Positions 8,967 to 18,210 of a DNA stretch of 64,000 bases are shown here, one piece after another. The stretch is from the NCBI GenBank assembly GCA_008638415.1, contig VWVT01000002.1:310001-374000 (forward strand), in the 5' to 3' direction. The first letter of the stretch is position 1. The number at the start of each line of letters is the position of its first letter. Source of the stretch: Nocardiopsis sinuspersici (lineage in GTDB: Bacteria > Actinomycetota > Actinomycetes > Streptosporangiales > Streptosporangiaceae). The notes beneath the pieces are model-generated. The model did no database searches, was not told the DNA's origin, and saw nothing but the letters and a program-made list of their open reading frames with translations. Both the position numbers and the translations under genes were made by a program.

Positions 8967-10595
8967 ATGACCTCTGGAACGAAGCGCGGAGGGGTCCGCG
9001 GCACGTGCGCCTCGGTGCTCACGGCGGCCCTGGTGGCGGCGGGCTGCTCCGCCCCCGGACCGGCCCCCGACGTGACGCTGCGGGTCCTGGCCGGAAGCGA
9101 GGTCGCCGACCTGGAGCCGCTGCTGGAGGAGGCGGCCGGGCGGACCGGGGTGGCGGTGGAGCTGGAGTACACGGGCACGCTGGACGGCATGGCCCGGATC
9201 GCCGCCGGGGACCGCGGGGGCGGGGGCGGGGAGTACGACGCGGTGTGGTTCGCCTCCAACCGCTACCTCAACCTGCACGAGGGGGGCCGGTCCGCGGTGC
9301 ACGTCCAGACCCCGGTCATGGTCTCCCCCGTGGTGCTGGGCGTCGCCGCCGACCGCGCGGAGGAGCTGGGGTGGGCCGACGGCGGTGAGGTGACCTGGGC
9401 GGACGTGCACCACGCGGTCGCGGAGGAGGGCTTCACCTACGGGATGACCAATCCCGGTGCCTCCAACTCGGGGTTCTCGGCGCTGATCGGGGTGGCCTCC
9501 GCGATGGCCGACACGGGCTCGGCGCTGCGGTCGGAGGACGTGGAACGGGTGGGGCCGGAGCTGGCGGAGTTCTTCTCGGGGCAGGAGGTGACGGCGGGGT
9601 CGTCGGGGTGGCTGGCGGAGGCGTTCGCACGGCGCTCGGAGCGGGGCAGGCCGGTGGACGGGCTGGTCAACTACGAGTCGGTGATCCTCTCGCTGAACGC
9701 CTCGGGCGCCCTGGAGGAGCCCCTGACGGTCGTGTACCCGGCCGACGGCGTGGTGACCGCCGACTATCCGCTCACCCTCCTGTCGGATCCCTCCGAGGAG
9801 GCGCTGCGGGGGTACGAGCGGCTGGTGGAGGACCTGACGTCGGTGCAGACTCAGCAGCGGATCGCCGACCGCACCCGGCGGCGGCCGGTCACGGCCGGGG
9901 CGGAGCTGTCCCCGCCGGTGCCTCCGCTGGTGGAGCTGCCCTTCCCCACGAGCCAGGAGGTCGTCGACGGCCTGGTGTCGGACTACTCCGCCGCGCTGCG
10001 CCGTCCGGCGCGCACCGTGTACGTGCTGGACGTGTCGGGGTCGATGGAGGGCGAGCGGCTCCGGGAACTCCAGTTGGCCCTGAACGCGCTGACCGGCGCG
10101 GACGGCGGTTCCCTGACCGGCAGTACGCAGTCCTTCCAGGAGAGGGAGGAGGTGACGCTGCTGCCCTTCTCCACCACGCCCGCGGAGCCGCTCACCTTCG
10201 TGATGGAGCCGGGGTCGGTGGACGAGTCCGGCGCCGACCTGGCCGAGGCGGTGGCCGGTCTGGAGGCCGGGGGCGACACCGCCGCCTACGACGCCCTGGT
10301 GCGGGCGTACGAGCTGTTGGAGGAGGGACGCACGGGCACGGACGGGGACCACCTGATGTCCGTGGTGCTGATGACCGACGGCGAGGTGAACGGGGGTATC
10401 GACCTGGCCGGGTTCGGCGACTCCCTGTCGGCGCGGCCGGACGCGGTGGCGGAGGCGCCGGTGTTCACCGTGCTGTTCGGAGAGTCCGACATGCCGGAGA
10501 TGACCGAACTGGCGGACCTGACGGGCGGCCGGGTGTTCGACGCCCGGGAGCAGGACCTGGAGGAGGTCTTCCGGGAGATCCGGGGCTACCAGTGA
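8967..10595 (+). CDS. lipoprotein with solute-binding-like domain fused to von Willebrand factor A domain
   Basis: The 542-residue product starts at ATG 8967; GTG 8931, overlapping the previous stop, is the alternative. A signal peptide with lipobox VAAGC (about 21-25) marks a lipoprotein. Residues about 35-320 look like a type-2 periplasmic binding domain: VTLRVLAGSEVADLEPLLEE, YDAVWFASNRYL, then TNPGASNSGFSALIG. Residues about 345-540 are a vWA domain with the metal site motif DVSGS near 353-357 and MTDGEVNGG further on. The domain pair suggests metal-dependent protein binding coupled to sensing of a ligand outside the cell. It is almost certainly co-expressed with the preceding gene. The 3' end is only 28 bp from the convergent mmsB stop, with no terminator visible between. 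Confidence 0.82.
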   Translation: MTSGTKRGGVRGTCASVLTAALVAAGCSAPGPAPDVTLRVLAGSEVADLEPLLEEAAGRTGVAVELEYTGTLDGMARIAAGDRGGGGGEYDAVWFASNRYLNLHEGGRSAVHVQTPVMVSPVVLGVAADRAEELGWADGGEVTWADVHHAVAEEGFTYGMTNPGASNSGFSALIGVASAMADTGSALRSEDVERVGPELAEFFSGQEVTAGSSGWLAEAFARRSERGRPVDGLVNYESVILSLNASGALEEPLTVVYPADGVVTADYPLTLLSDPSEEALRGYERLVEDLTSVQTQQRIADRTRRRPVTAGAELSPPVPPLVELPFPTSQEVVDGLVSDYSAALRRPARTVYVLDVSGSMEGERLRELQLALNALTGADGGSLTGSTQSFQEREEVTLLPFSTTPAEPLTFVMEPGSVDESGADLAEAVAGLEAGGDTAAYDALVRAYELLEEGRTGTDGDHLMSVVLMTDGEVNGGIDLAGFGDSLSARPDAVAEAPVFTVLFGESDMPEMTELADLTGGRVFDAREQDLEEVFREIRGYQ

Positions 10596-10623
10596 CGCCC
10601 AGGACCTCCCGGAGCCGTCCCCC

Positions 10624-11913
10624 TCAGCGGTTCGCCCGCTCCTTGCCGGCGGGGTGCGGCGAGCCGCCGCCGGCCCCCTCCCCGCCCTTGTCCGGCCGGG
10701 AGGCGGCCGAGGCGGCGGGCCTGGTGGCGACACGGCGCTTGTTGTAGATGTCGAAGGCCACCGCGAGCAGCAGCACCAGCCCCTTGATCAGCTGCTGCCA
10801 GTCCACGCCCAGGCCGATCAGCGACATGCCGTTGTTCAGGACGCCCATGACCAGTGCGCCGATGACGGCCCCGACGACGGTGCCCACGCCTCCGGAGGCG
10901 GAGGCGCCGCCGATGAAGGCCGCCGCGATCGCGTCGAGCTCGAACATGGTCCCGGCTCCGGGCGTGGCCGCGTTGAGCCGTGCCGTGAAGACGATCCCGG
11001 CCAGCCCCGAGAGCACGCCCATGTTGACGAACACCCAGAACGTGGTGCGCTGGGTCCTGATCCCGGACAGCGCCGCGGCCTGCTCGCTGCCGCCGACGGC
11101 GTAGACGCGCCTGCCCATGGTCGTGGAGCGCATCACGAACGAGTACCCCGCGATGAGCGCGACGAGCAGCAGCCCCACGACGGGCAGCCCGTTGTAGTCG
11201 GCCAGCACGTAGGTGAACGCCAGGATGGCCATGACGGTGACCGCCGAGGTGGCGGCGGTCACCGGCGCGGGCGCGACCGGAAGCCCGTACCCGCGGGAGC
11301 GGGACCGCGTGCCCCACTGGATCCACACGAGCGCGGCGGCCCCGAGCGCGCCCAGCAGCAGGGTCGGCAGGTGCAGGCCCTCACCTCCCCGGCCGGGCAG
11401 GAAGCCGCTGGCGATGTCGCGCAGGGCCTGCGGGAGCGGGGCCACGGACTCCCCGCCCAGGACCGCCAGGGTCGCGCCGCGGAAGATGAGCATCCCGGCG
11501 AGGGTGACGATGAAGGCGGGGACGCGCACGTAGGCGACCCAGAAGCCCTGCCACGCGCCGATGAGCGCGCCGAGCAGCAGGGCGACGGGCACGACCACGA
11601 CCGTCGGCAGCCCCCACGAGGTGAGCATGATCGCCGACACCGCGCCGGTGAACGCCACCACCGAGCCGACCGACAGGTCGATGTGGCCGGTGACGATGAC
11701 CAGCATCATCCCGATCGCCAGGATCAGGATGTAGGAGTTCTGCATGATCAGGTTGGTGACGTTGAGAGGTGTGAGGAGCAGTCCTCCGGTGAGCATCTGG
11801 AACAGCACGATGATGGCCACCAGGGCGATGGCCATGCCGTACTGGCGGGAGTTCCCGCCCATCAGCGTGCCGCCGATCCGTGCGAGGCGGGAGGTCGTGC
11901 CTGGTTCTTTCAC
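10624..11913 (-). CDS. mmsB: monosaccharide ABC transporter permease, MmsB/XylH type
   Basis: The 429-residue inner-membrane permease belongs to the CUT2 sugar transporters. It shows about ten hydrophobic segments, including MLVIVTGHIDLSVGSVVAF, the strongly conserved CUT2 permease motif. Near the end are FELDAIAAAFIGGASASGG and VVGAVIGALVMGVLNNGM. The start is GTG 11913, whose bases overlap the mmsA stop (GTGA), implying translational coupling. With the ATPase and the ChvE-like binding protein upstream it forms a complete importer, probably for L-arabinose given the ara genes in the same run. It is the last gene of the twelve-gene minus-strand cluster. Confidence 0.92.
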   Translation of the reverse strand: MKEPGTTSRLARIGGTLMGGNSRQYGMAIALVAIIVLFQMLTGGLLLTPLNVTNLIMQNSYILILAIGMMLVIVTGHIDLSVGSVVAFTGAVSAIMLTSWGLPTVVVVPVALLLGALIGAWQGFWVAYVRVPAFIVTLAGMLIFRGATLAVLGGESVAPLPQALRDIASGFLPGRGGEGLHLPTLLLGALGAAALVWIQWGTRSRSRGYGLPVAPAPVTAATSAVTVMAILAFTYVLADYNGLPVVGLLLVALIAGYSFVMRSTTMGRRVYAVGGSEQAAALSGIRTQRTTFWVFVNMGVLSGLAGIVFTARLNAATPGAGTMFELDAIAAAFIGGASASGGVGTVVGAVIGALVMGVLNNGMSLIGLGVDWQQLIKGLVLLLAVAFDIYNKRRVATRPAASAASRPDKGGEGAGGGSPHPAGKERANR

Positions 11914-13490
11914 GGGTGTCCCCCGGTTCGCGTCATCAGTCTCATGAGGGTTTCCTGGTCGGCCCCCTCGCCGGGGACCTCTCCGGTGATGCGCCCCTCG
12001 CACATCGTGTAGATCCGGTCGCACATGCCGAGGATCTCGGGGAGCTCGGAGGAGATCAGCAGTACGCAGGCGCCCTCGGCGGCGAGCCGGCGCACGATCA
12101 GGTAGATCTCGTACTTGGCCCCGACGTCGATGCCCCGGGTGGGTTCGTCGAGGATCAGCAGTTCGGGCCGCGTGAACATCCACTTGCCCAGCACGACCTT
12201 TTGCTGGTTGCCTCCGCTGAGGGTGCGCACGAGCTGGGTCGTGCCCTGGCTCCTGACCCGCATCCGCTCGCTCATCCGCGAGGCCTCCACGGCTTCGAGG
12301 CCCGGATTGAGGACCCCGCGCGAGGACACGCGGTCCAGCGCCGCCATCGTGGTGTTGTGGCGGATGTCGTCGTCGAGCACCAGGCCGAGCGACTTGCGGT
12401 CCTCGGGCACGTAGGCGATCCCGCTCCGGATGGCCTCGGCGACGCTTCCGGTCGCCGCCTCGGCGCCGTCCTTGAGCAGGGTGCCGCGGACGTAGCGCCC
12501 GTAGGAGCGGCCGAACAGGCTCATCGCGAACTCGGTGCGTCCGGCGCCCATGAGTCCCGCCATGCCCACGACCTCGCCTGCGCGCAGGGTGAGGTCGGCC
12601 CCGTCCACCGCGCGCCGCCCGGACCCGTCCGGGTGGTCCACCGTCCAGTCCCGGACCTCGAAGCGCACCCCGCCGATCTCGCCGGTGCGCGGGGGGTGGC
12701 GCTGGTCCAGCTCGCGGCCGACCATCCCGCGGATGATGCGGTCCTCGTCGATGGAGGGTGTCCCGTCGGCGTCGCGCTCCACGGAGAGGGTCTCGATGGC
12801 GCGGCCGTCCCGCAGGATGGTGATCTCGTCGCAGACGCGCACCACCTCGCCGAGCTTGTGCGAGATGAGGATGCACGTCACGCCCTGGTCCCGCAGGTCC
12901 AGGAGCAGTTCGAGCAGCCGGGTGCTCTCCGCCTCGTTCAGCGCCGAGGTCGGCTCGTCGAGGATGAGCAGCCGCACCCGCTTGGCCAGGGCCTTGGCGA
13001 TCTCCACGAGCTGTCTGGCGCCCACGCTCAGCGCCGAGACGGGCGTGGACGGGTTCGCGTCCAGCCCGACCCTGTCCAGGAGTTCCCGGGCCCGTGCGTG
13101 GGTGGCGCCCCAGTCGACGACGCCGTACCGGGCCCGCTCGTGGCCGAGGAAGATGTTCTCGCTGATCGACAGCTGCGGGATGAGGGCGAGTTCCTGGTGG
13201 ATGATGGCGATGCCGGCGCGCTCGCTGTCGGCGACGCCGGAGAAGGTGCAGGGCTCGCCGTCGACGAGGACCTCACCCGTGTAGGAGCCCGTCGGGTGGA
13301 CGCCGCTGAGCACCTTCATCAGCGTGGACTTCCCGGCGCCGTTCTCCCCCATCAGGGCGTGGATCCGGCCGTGCGCGACGCTCAGCGACACCCCGTCCAG
13401 GGCTCGTACCCCGGGGAAGTCCTTCTGGATGCCGCGCATCGAAAGGAGCGGCCCGCCCCGCGGGGCGGGCCGCCTCTCCTCCTGTCTCAT
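11910..13490 (-). CDS. mmsA: monosaccharide ABC transporter ATP-binding protein, MmsA/XylG type
   Basis: The 526-residue protein carries two ABC modules, as is usual for CUT2 importers. Module 1 has Walker [10 protein letters not shown] (about 50) and a DEPTSAL Walker B ([17 protein letters not shown]). Its signature-region sequence LSVGARQL departs from the usual LSGGQ. Module 2 lacks a canonical Walker A (GLMGAGRTE), as usual in the second module, but has [15 protein letters not shown] and [16 protein letters not shown]. The protein energises sugar uptake with MmsB and the ChvE-like protein. The ATG overlaps the chvE stop (ATGA). A long perfect palindrome lies within its first 15 codons. 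Confidence 0.93.
   Translation of the reverse strand: MRQEERRPAPRGGPLLSMRGIQKDFPGVRALDGVSLSVAHGRIHALMGENGAGKSTLMKVLSGVHPTGSYTGEVLVDGEPCTFSGVADSERAGIAIIHQELALIPQLSISENIFLGHERARYGVVDWGATHARARELLDRVGLDANPSTPVSALSVGARQLVEIAKALAKRVRLLILDEPTSALNEAESTRLLELLLDLRDQGVTCILISHKLGEVVRVCDEITILRDGRAIETLSVERDADGTPSIDEDRIIRGMVGRELDQRHPPRTGEIGGVRFEVRDWTVDHPDGSGRRAVDGADLTLRAGEVVGMAGLMGAGRTEFAMSLFGRSYGRYVRGTLLKDGAEAATGSVAEAIRSGIAYVPEDRKSLGLVLDDDIRHNTTMAALDRVSSRGVLNPGLEAVEASRMSERMRVRSQGTTQLVRTLSGGNQQKVVLGKWMFTRPELLILDEPTRGIDVGAKYEIYLIVRRLAAEGACVLLISSELPEILGMCDRIYTMCEGRITGEVPGEGADQETLMRLMTRTGGHP
13448..13473 (-). other. 26-nt perfect palindrome at the chvE/mmsA junction
   Basis: The sequence 13448-13473 is its own reverse complement over all 26 bases (core GCCCGCCCCG/CGGGGCGGGC). 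It lies about 15-40 nt after the binding-protein gene's stop and inside the 5' end of mmsA. In RNA it would form a very stable hairpin. Binding-protein transcripts are often protected by such a structure while the permease and ATPase mRNA is made less abundantly. That role is inference here. Confidence 0.8.
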
Positions 13491-14578
13491 TCGAGTTCAG
13501 ACTCCTCGTAGTAACCGCTGCCGACCAGGACCTCGTGGTAGTTGTCGACGTCCACCGAGACGGGTTCGAGCAGGTAGGAGGGGACGACCTTGACCCCGTT
13601 GTCGTAGCTCTCGGTGTCGTTGACCGGCACCTCCTCCCCCGCCAGCAGCGCCTCGACCATGTCGACCGTCTGGGTGGCCAGGGCCCGGGTGTCCTTGAAG
13701 ACGGTCTGGGTCTGCTCCCCGGCGATGATCGACTTGACCGAGGCGGCCTCGGCGTCCTGGCCGGTGACGACGGGCAGCGGCTTCTCCTCGGTGCCGTAGC
13801 CGACCGCGCGCAGGGACTCGATCACGCCGAGGCTGATGCCGTCGTAGGGCGACAGGACCGCGTGCACGTCCTCGCCGGAGTAGTTGGCGCTGAGCAGGTT
13901 GTCCATGCGGTCCTGTGCGATGGCGCCGGACCAGCGCTGGGTGGCGATCTGGTCCATGGAGGTCTGGCCGCTGCGGACCACGAGGGTGCCGTCGTCGATG
14001 TGGGGCTGGAGGACCGACATCGCCCCGTCGTAGAAGTAGTAGGCGTTGTTGTCGTCGGGCGACCCGCCGAACAGCTCGATGTTGAACGGCCCGTCCTCGT
14101 TCTCCAGGTCGAGGGTGTCCACGATGTACTGGCCCTGGAGGACGCCCACCTGGAAGTTGTCGAAGGTGGCGTAGTAGTCGACGTGCTCGCTGCCGCGGAT
14201 GAGGCGGTCGTAGGCGACCACGGGGATGTCGCTGGAGGCGGCCATGTCGAGCGCGTCTCCGAGGGCCTCGCCGTCGATGGCGGCGACGACCAGGACGTCG
14301 GCGCCCCTGGTGATCATGTTCTCGATCTGGGCGACCTGGTCCTCCACGACGTCCTCGGCGTACTGGAGGTCGGTGCCGAAGCCGCGGGACTCGAACTCGG
14401 CGACCATGTTCTCGCCGTCGTTGATCCAGCGCTCCGACGACTGGGTGGGCATGGCGATGCCGATGGTGGTGCCGTTCTCCCCGGTGTCCTGGGCGGCGTC
14501 GCCGACGCCGTTGCATGCGGTGAGCAGCAGGGCCGCCCCGAGCAGTGCCGGGACGACCGTCTTCCTGTGGTGTGGCAT
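13487..14578 (-). CDS. chvE: multiple-monosaccharide-binding lipoprotein, ChvE type
   Basis: This is the 363-residue extracellular sugar-binding component. The signal peptide ends in the lipobox LLTAC (Cys about 21). A periplasmic-binding type 1 fold follows: [18 protein letters not shown] at the N-terminal ligand strand, [20 protein letters not shown], and then [20 protein letters not shown], which is characteristic of ChvE homologues. It delivers aldoses (arabinose, glucose, galactose in known members) to MmsAB. The start at ATG 14578 has AAGGAGAG upstream. It follows the GH51 gene by 37 bp and overlaps mmsA by four bases. Confidence 0.92.
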   Translation of the reverse strand: MPHHRKTVVPALLGAALLLTACNGVGDAAQDTGENGTTIGIAMPTQSSERWINDGENMVAEFESRGFGTDLQYAEDVVEDQVAQIENMITRGADVLVVAAIDGEALGDALDMAASSDIPVVAYDRLIRGSEHVDYYATFDNFQVGVLQGQYIVDTLDLENEDGPFNIELFGGSPDDNNAYYFYDGAMSVLQPHIDDGTLVVRSGQTSMDQIATQRWSGAIAQDRMDNLLSANYSGEDVHAVLSPYDGISLGVIESLRAVGYGTEEKPLPVVTGQDAEAASVKSIIAGEQTQTVFKDTRALATQTVDMVEALLAGEEVPVNDTESYDNGVKVVPSYLLEPVSVDVDNYHEVLVGSGYYEESELE

Positions 14579-14615
14579 GGGTTTCTCTCCTTGGGGACGG
14601 GGGCGGGAGACGGGT

Positions 14616-16139
14616 TCAGCGGCCGTCGGCCGTCAGGTCGACGACGGTCCAGGAGACGGGGGGCAGGGTCACCGAGAGCCTTCCGGCGTCGAGGTGGGCG
14701 GACTTGTTGTCCCGGGGGGTGACCCGGTCGGGGTTCTCCATGGTGTTGGCGGCGTACACGTCGTCGTTGGCGAGGGTGAGCGCGCGGGCCACGCCGGTCG
14801 GGGCGAGGCCGCGCAGGTCGGCGTCGAGGGTGACCGGCTGGTCGGTGGAGCGGTTGACGACGAACAGGGCGGCGCGTCCGGTGTCGGGGTCGGAGGTGAC
14901 CACGGAGTCGACGACGGGCACCTCGCCGTACCTGTCGGTCTCCTGGACGGGGGCGGTGACCTCGGCGCGCAGTACGTGGCCGGAGGCGGACCCGGCGGTG
15001 AGGGCGAAGGGGTGGAAGACGGTCTGGCGCCAGGCGGGACCGCCCGGCTCGGTCATGATGGGCGCGATCACGTTGACGAGCTGGGCCTGGCTGGCGGCGG
15101 TGACACGGTCGCTGTGCCGGAGCAGGCTGATGAGCATGTTGCCGACCACGACGGCGTCGGCCACGTTGTACCGGTCCTCGATGACGCGGGGCGCGATCCG
15201 CCAGTCGTCGGTGGGCTGCACGGCGGCCTCGGCCTGGTGGCGGCTCAGGTACCAGACGTTCCACTCGTCGAAGGAGAGCTGGATGCGCTTGGGGTCGCGG
15301 AGCCGGGCACCGACCGCGTCGGCGGTGGAGACCACGGAGTCGATGAAGTGGTCCATGTCCGTGGTGGCGCCCAGGAAACTGGCCAAGTCCCCGTCGTGCT
15401 CCTCGTAGTAGGCGTGCAGCGAGATGTGATCCACAGCATCGTAGGTCTCCTCCAGGACGGTGGCCTCCCACTGGCCGAAGGTGGACATGGCCGACCCCGA
15501 ACTGCCGCACACGACCAGTTCCAGGTCGCGGTCGGCCATCTTCATGGCCCGGGCCACCTGGGCGGCCTTGCGGCCGTAGGAGCGGGCGTCGAGGTGGCCG
15601 ATCTGCCAGGGGCCGTCCATCTCGTTGCCCAGGCACCACATGCGGATGTCGTGGGGGTCGGGGTGGCCGTGGGAGGCGCGCAGGTCCGAGAGGTGGGTTC
15701 CGCCCGGGTGGTTGCAGTACTCCAGCAGGTCGAGGGCCTCCTGGAGGCCCCGGGTGCCGAGGTTGGCGGCCATCATCGGTTCGATGTCCAGGTTCCGGCA
15801 CCAGGTCATGAACTCGTTGAGCCCGAACTGGTTGGTCTCGATGCTGTGCCAGGCCAGGTCGCGGCGGACCGGGCGCTGCTCCTTGGGACCCACGCCGTCC
15901 TCCCAGCGGTATCCGGAGACGAAGTTGCCGCCCGGGTAGCGCACGGTCGTCACGCCGAGTTCGCGGACCAGCGCGGCGACGTCGCGCCGCAGGCCGTCGG
16001 CGTCGGCGGTGGGGTGGTCGGGTTCGTGGATGCCGGTGTAGACGCAGCGGCCCATGTGCTCGACGAAGGAGCCGAACGTGCGGCGGTGGACCAGGGCTAC
16101 GGGGGTGGCAGCGTCGACGCGGAGGGAGGCGTTGAGCAT
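14616..16139 (-). CDS. GH51 alpha-L-arabinofuranosidase, intracellular
   Basis: This 507-residue retaining exo-enzyme removes L-arabinofuranosyl units from arabino-oligosaccharides. It has no signal peptide, so it acts after import. Conserved blocks are [38 protein letters not shown] and [20 protein letters not shown], with acid/base Glu173 in GNE. The nucleophile is Glu292 in SFDEWNVWY. The length matches the family. AGGAGACCGCC precedes ATG 16139. It lies between the secreted GH43 arabinanase and the ChvE transporter, which fits: oligosaccharides enter, this enzyme frees arabinose, and AraA-B-D consume it. Confidence 0.95.
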   Translation of the reverse strand: MLNASLRVDAATPVALVHRRTFGSFVEHMGRCVYTGIHEPDHPTADADGLRRDVAALVRELGVTTVRYPGGNFVSGYRWEDGVGPKEQRPVRRDLAWHSIETNQFGLNEFMTWCRNLDIEPMMAANLGTRGLQEALDLLEYCNHPGGTHLSDLRASHGHPDPHDIRMWCLGNEMDGPWQIGHLDARSYGRKAAQVARAMKMADRDLELVVCGSSGSAMSTFGQWEATVLEETYDAVDHISLHAYYEEHDGDLASFLGATTDMDHFIDSVVSTADAVGARLRDPKRIQLSFDEWNVWYLSRHQAEAAVQPTDDWRIAPRVIEDRYNVADAVVVGNMLISLLRHSDRVTAASQAQLVNVIAPIMTEPGGPAWRQTVFHPFALTAGSASGHVLRAEVTAPVQETDRYGEVPVVDSVVTSDPDTGRAALFVVNRSTDQPVTLDADLRGLAPTGVARALTLANDDVYAANTMENPDRVTPRDNKSAHLDAGRLSVTLPPVSWTVVDLTADGR

Positions 16140-16160
16140 GGCGGTCTCCTGGTGGTGTGG

Positions 16161-16189
16161 CCCGGCCCGGGCGCGTCACCCGGGCCGGG
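16161..16189 (-). other. hairpin between GH43 and GH51 genes
   Basis: CCCGGCCCGGG and CCCGGGCCGGG form an 11-bp stem around a 7-nt loop in the 70-bp gap between the two hydrolase genes. It could be a partial terminator or an mRNA stability element that lets the secreted enzyme and the downstream genes be made at different levels. Confidence 0.6.
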
Positions 16190-16209
16190 AGGTCGTTGGG
16201 TCGGCGGGT

Positions 16210-17280
16210 CTACTGGACGCGGGGCCAGCCGTCGGCGGTCCAGTGCAGCTTCCGGACGGCCATCCGGAAGTCGAAGTCGGGTCCCAGGTCGGTGTCGTAG
16301 TAGTGGTAGGCGAGCAGGCCGCCGGAGACGGACTGCCCTCCCGAGCCGGTGATGGTGCCCTCCTCGGCGAGGACCACGGTGCCGCCGCCCTCCAGCAGGG
16401 GGACGCCGTCGGCGTCCACGTAGGGGCCGGTGACGTCGGTGGACCGGCCGACGGCGACCTTGTAGTCGCTGCCGACGCGGCAGCAGTGGTCGAGGGAGAC
16501 GAAGAGGTAGTAGTAGCCGTCGCGGTGGATGATGTGGGGCGCCTCGACGGCGTTGGGCGGCTCGCGGCGGTCGGCCAGGTGCAGCACCTCCGCTCCCTCG
16601 ACGGCCCCGCCGCTCGGCCAGTCCAGCTCGACCATGCGGATACCGCTCCAGAACGAGCCGAACGTCATCCAGTGGCGGCCCTCGCCGTCCTCGACGATGC
16701 CGGGGTCGATGGCGTTGTAGGGGTCGCCCTCGAAGGACTCGAACACCGGCCCCCGGTCGACCCACTCGTAGCCGGGGTCCTCGGGGTCCAGGGTGGTGTT
16801 GGTGGCCAGGGCGATGAGCGAGCGGTTCGAGCCGAAGGTGGAGGCCGAGTAGTACAGGTAGTAGGTGCCGTCGGAGTGGTGGATCTCGGGGGCCCAGAGG
16901 GTTCCCACTCCGGGGATCCTCTCCGTGAGCCAGGCGGGCTTGGTGTCCCAGACCGTGCCGGTGTAGGTCCAGTGCCGCCCGTTCGGGGAGCTGCGGATCT
17001 GGATGTTGCCGTCGCCGAGTTCGGCGTGGCCGGTGCCGAAGACGTACCAGTCCTCGCCGTCGCCGCCCCGGTACAGGGCGGGGTCGTGGACCCTCAGTCC
17101 CCCGGCGAAGGGGTGGATGTCGTCGGGCTGGTGGCCGAAGAGGGGCAGGCCGGGGTTGTTGGGCGGCACGTCCCAGTCGGCGCGCGCCGCGGAGGCGGAT
17201 CCGGCCGGGGCGGTGGCCAGGGACGTGGCCAGGGCCGCGGCGGTGAGGGCCGCCGCGATCCGGACGAGCGGAGGTCGCAT
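16210..17280 (-). CDS. secreted GH43 endo-1,5-alpha-L-arabinanase
   Basis: The product has 356 residues from ATG 17280, chosen because AGGAG lies seven bases upstream and a clear signal peptide follows (cleavage near SASA, about 31). It is a five-bladed propeller of the GH43 arabinanase group: RVHDPALYRG holds the base Asp, NAIDPGIVEDGEG the pKa-modulating Asp region, and AVEAPHIIHRDGYYYLFVS the acid Glu. GVGTLWAPEIHHSDGTYYLY is another conserved blade. It cuts the backbone of arabinan outside the cell, producing oligosaccharides for the neighbouring CUT1 importer. Confidence 0.92.
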   Translation of the reverse strand: MRPPLVRIAAALTAAALATSLATAPAGSASAARADWDVPPNNPGLPLFGHQPDDIHPFAGGLRVHDPALYRGGDGEDWYVFGTGHAELGDGNIQIRSSPNGRHWTYTGTVWDTKPAWLTERIPGVGTLWAPEIHHSDGTYYLYYSASTFGSNRSLIALATNTTLDPEDPGYEWVDRGPVFESFEGDPYNAIDPGIVEDGEGRHWMTFGSFWSGIRMVELDWPSGGAVEGAEVLHLADRREPPNAVEAPHIIHRDGYYYLFVSLDHCCRVGSDYKVAVGRSTDVTGPYVDADGVPLLEGGGTVVLAEEGTITGSGGQSVSGGLLAYHYYDTDLGPDFDFRMAVRKLHWTADGWPRVQ

Positions 17281-17323
17281 GGGGGGCTCCTGGGGGTGGT
17301 GGGAGCGGAACGGGGGCAGCGGG

Positions 17324-18208
17324 TCAACCCTTGATCCCGGCACCCGCCACGCCCGTGACGATGTGCCTCTGGAAGAGCAGGTAGACCACGAGCAGGGGCA
17401 GGGCGCCCAGCACGGCGGAGGCCATGACCTGGGCGTACTGGATGCCGTACTGGCCCAGGACGGTGCCCAGGCCCACGGGCAGGGTCATCATCTCCGGGTC
17501 GTTGACCACGATGAACGGCCACAGGAAGTTGTTCCAGGCGCCGATGAAGGTGAAGATGCCCACGGCGGTGAGGATGGGCCGGGACAGCGGCAGGATGACG
17601 CTCCACAACACGAGCAGCGGTCCGGCTCCGTCCATCTTGGCGGCGTCCTCGTAGTCGCGCGGGATGGCGTCGAAGAACCGCTTGAGGATGAACACGAACA
17701 CCGGGGCGACCACCTGGGGCAGGGCCACGCCCCAGTAGGTGTCCACCAGCCCGAGCTGGGTCATCAGCACGAACTGGGGCACGATGAGCACCTGCGGCGG
17801 GATGAGGATGCCGCCGATGACCAGGGCGAAGAGCCAGCCGCGGCCACGGAAGTCGAACCGGGAGAAGCCGTAGGCGGCCAGCACGCACACCACCAGGGTG
17901 AGCGCGGTGACGATCGTGGTGGTGATGAGCGAGTTCATCGTCCAGCGGATGATGTCCCCGCGGCCCAGGACCTGCGCGTAGGCCTCGAAGGTGGCGTTGG
18001 GGGTGAGCCAGGCGGGCGGCATGACGGTGGTCTCGCCCTCGGGTTTGACCGAGGTGGCGAAGGCCCACAGCAGCGGGACGAGCCAGAGGAGGGCCGCCAG
18101 GGCGGCGACCGTGTACAGGGCGGCGGAGCCCACCGTGACGCGCCGCCGCCGGAGGAGGCGCGCGGGCGCCGTGGCCGGCGCGGCGGGCCGGGACGTGGAG
18201 GTGACCAT
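17324..18208 (-). CDS. carbohydrate ABC transporter permease, CUT1 (MalG/AraQ type)
   Basis: This is a 294-residue inner-membrane permease with about six membrane segments. The MalG-family coupling motif is present: DYEDAAKMDGAGPLLVLWSV (EAA loop) followed by ILPLSRPILTAV. The start at ATG 18208 lies two bases after the stop of the partner permease gene. With that partner and the Tat-type binding lipoprotein it would import arabino-oligosaccharides. No ATPase gene is present in this set. Actinomycete CUT1 systems commonly share a general MsiK-type ATPase encoded elsewhere. Confidence 0.92.
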   Translation of the reverse strand: MVTSTSRPAAPATAPARLLRRRRVTVGSAALYTVAALAALLWLVPLLWAFATSVKPEGETTVMPPAWLTPNATFEAYAQVLGRGDIIRWTMNSLITTTIVTALTLVVCVLAAYGFSRFDFRGRGWLFALVIGGILIPPQVLIVPQFVLMTQLGLVDTYWGVALPQVVAPVFVFILKRFFDAIPRDYEDAAKMDGAGPLLVLWSVILPLSRPILTAVGIFTFIGAWNNFLWPFIVVNDPEMMTLPVGLGTVLGQYGIQYAQVMASAVLGALPLLVVYLLFQRHIVTGVAGAGIKG

Positions 18209-18210
18209 GG

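Noticed and set aside
10596..10623. Terminator between the vWA lipoprotein gene and mmsB
   Set aside because: The 28-bp gap shows no stable hairpin; any terminator must lie inside the opposing gene.
8865..10733. 622-codon minus-strand frame opposite the vWA lipoprotein gene
   Set aside because: The sense strand has a lipobox, a metal motif and conserved domains; the antisense frame shows none and has no start signals.
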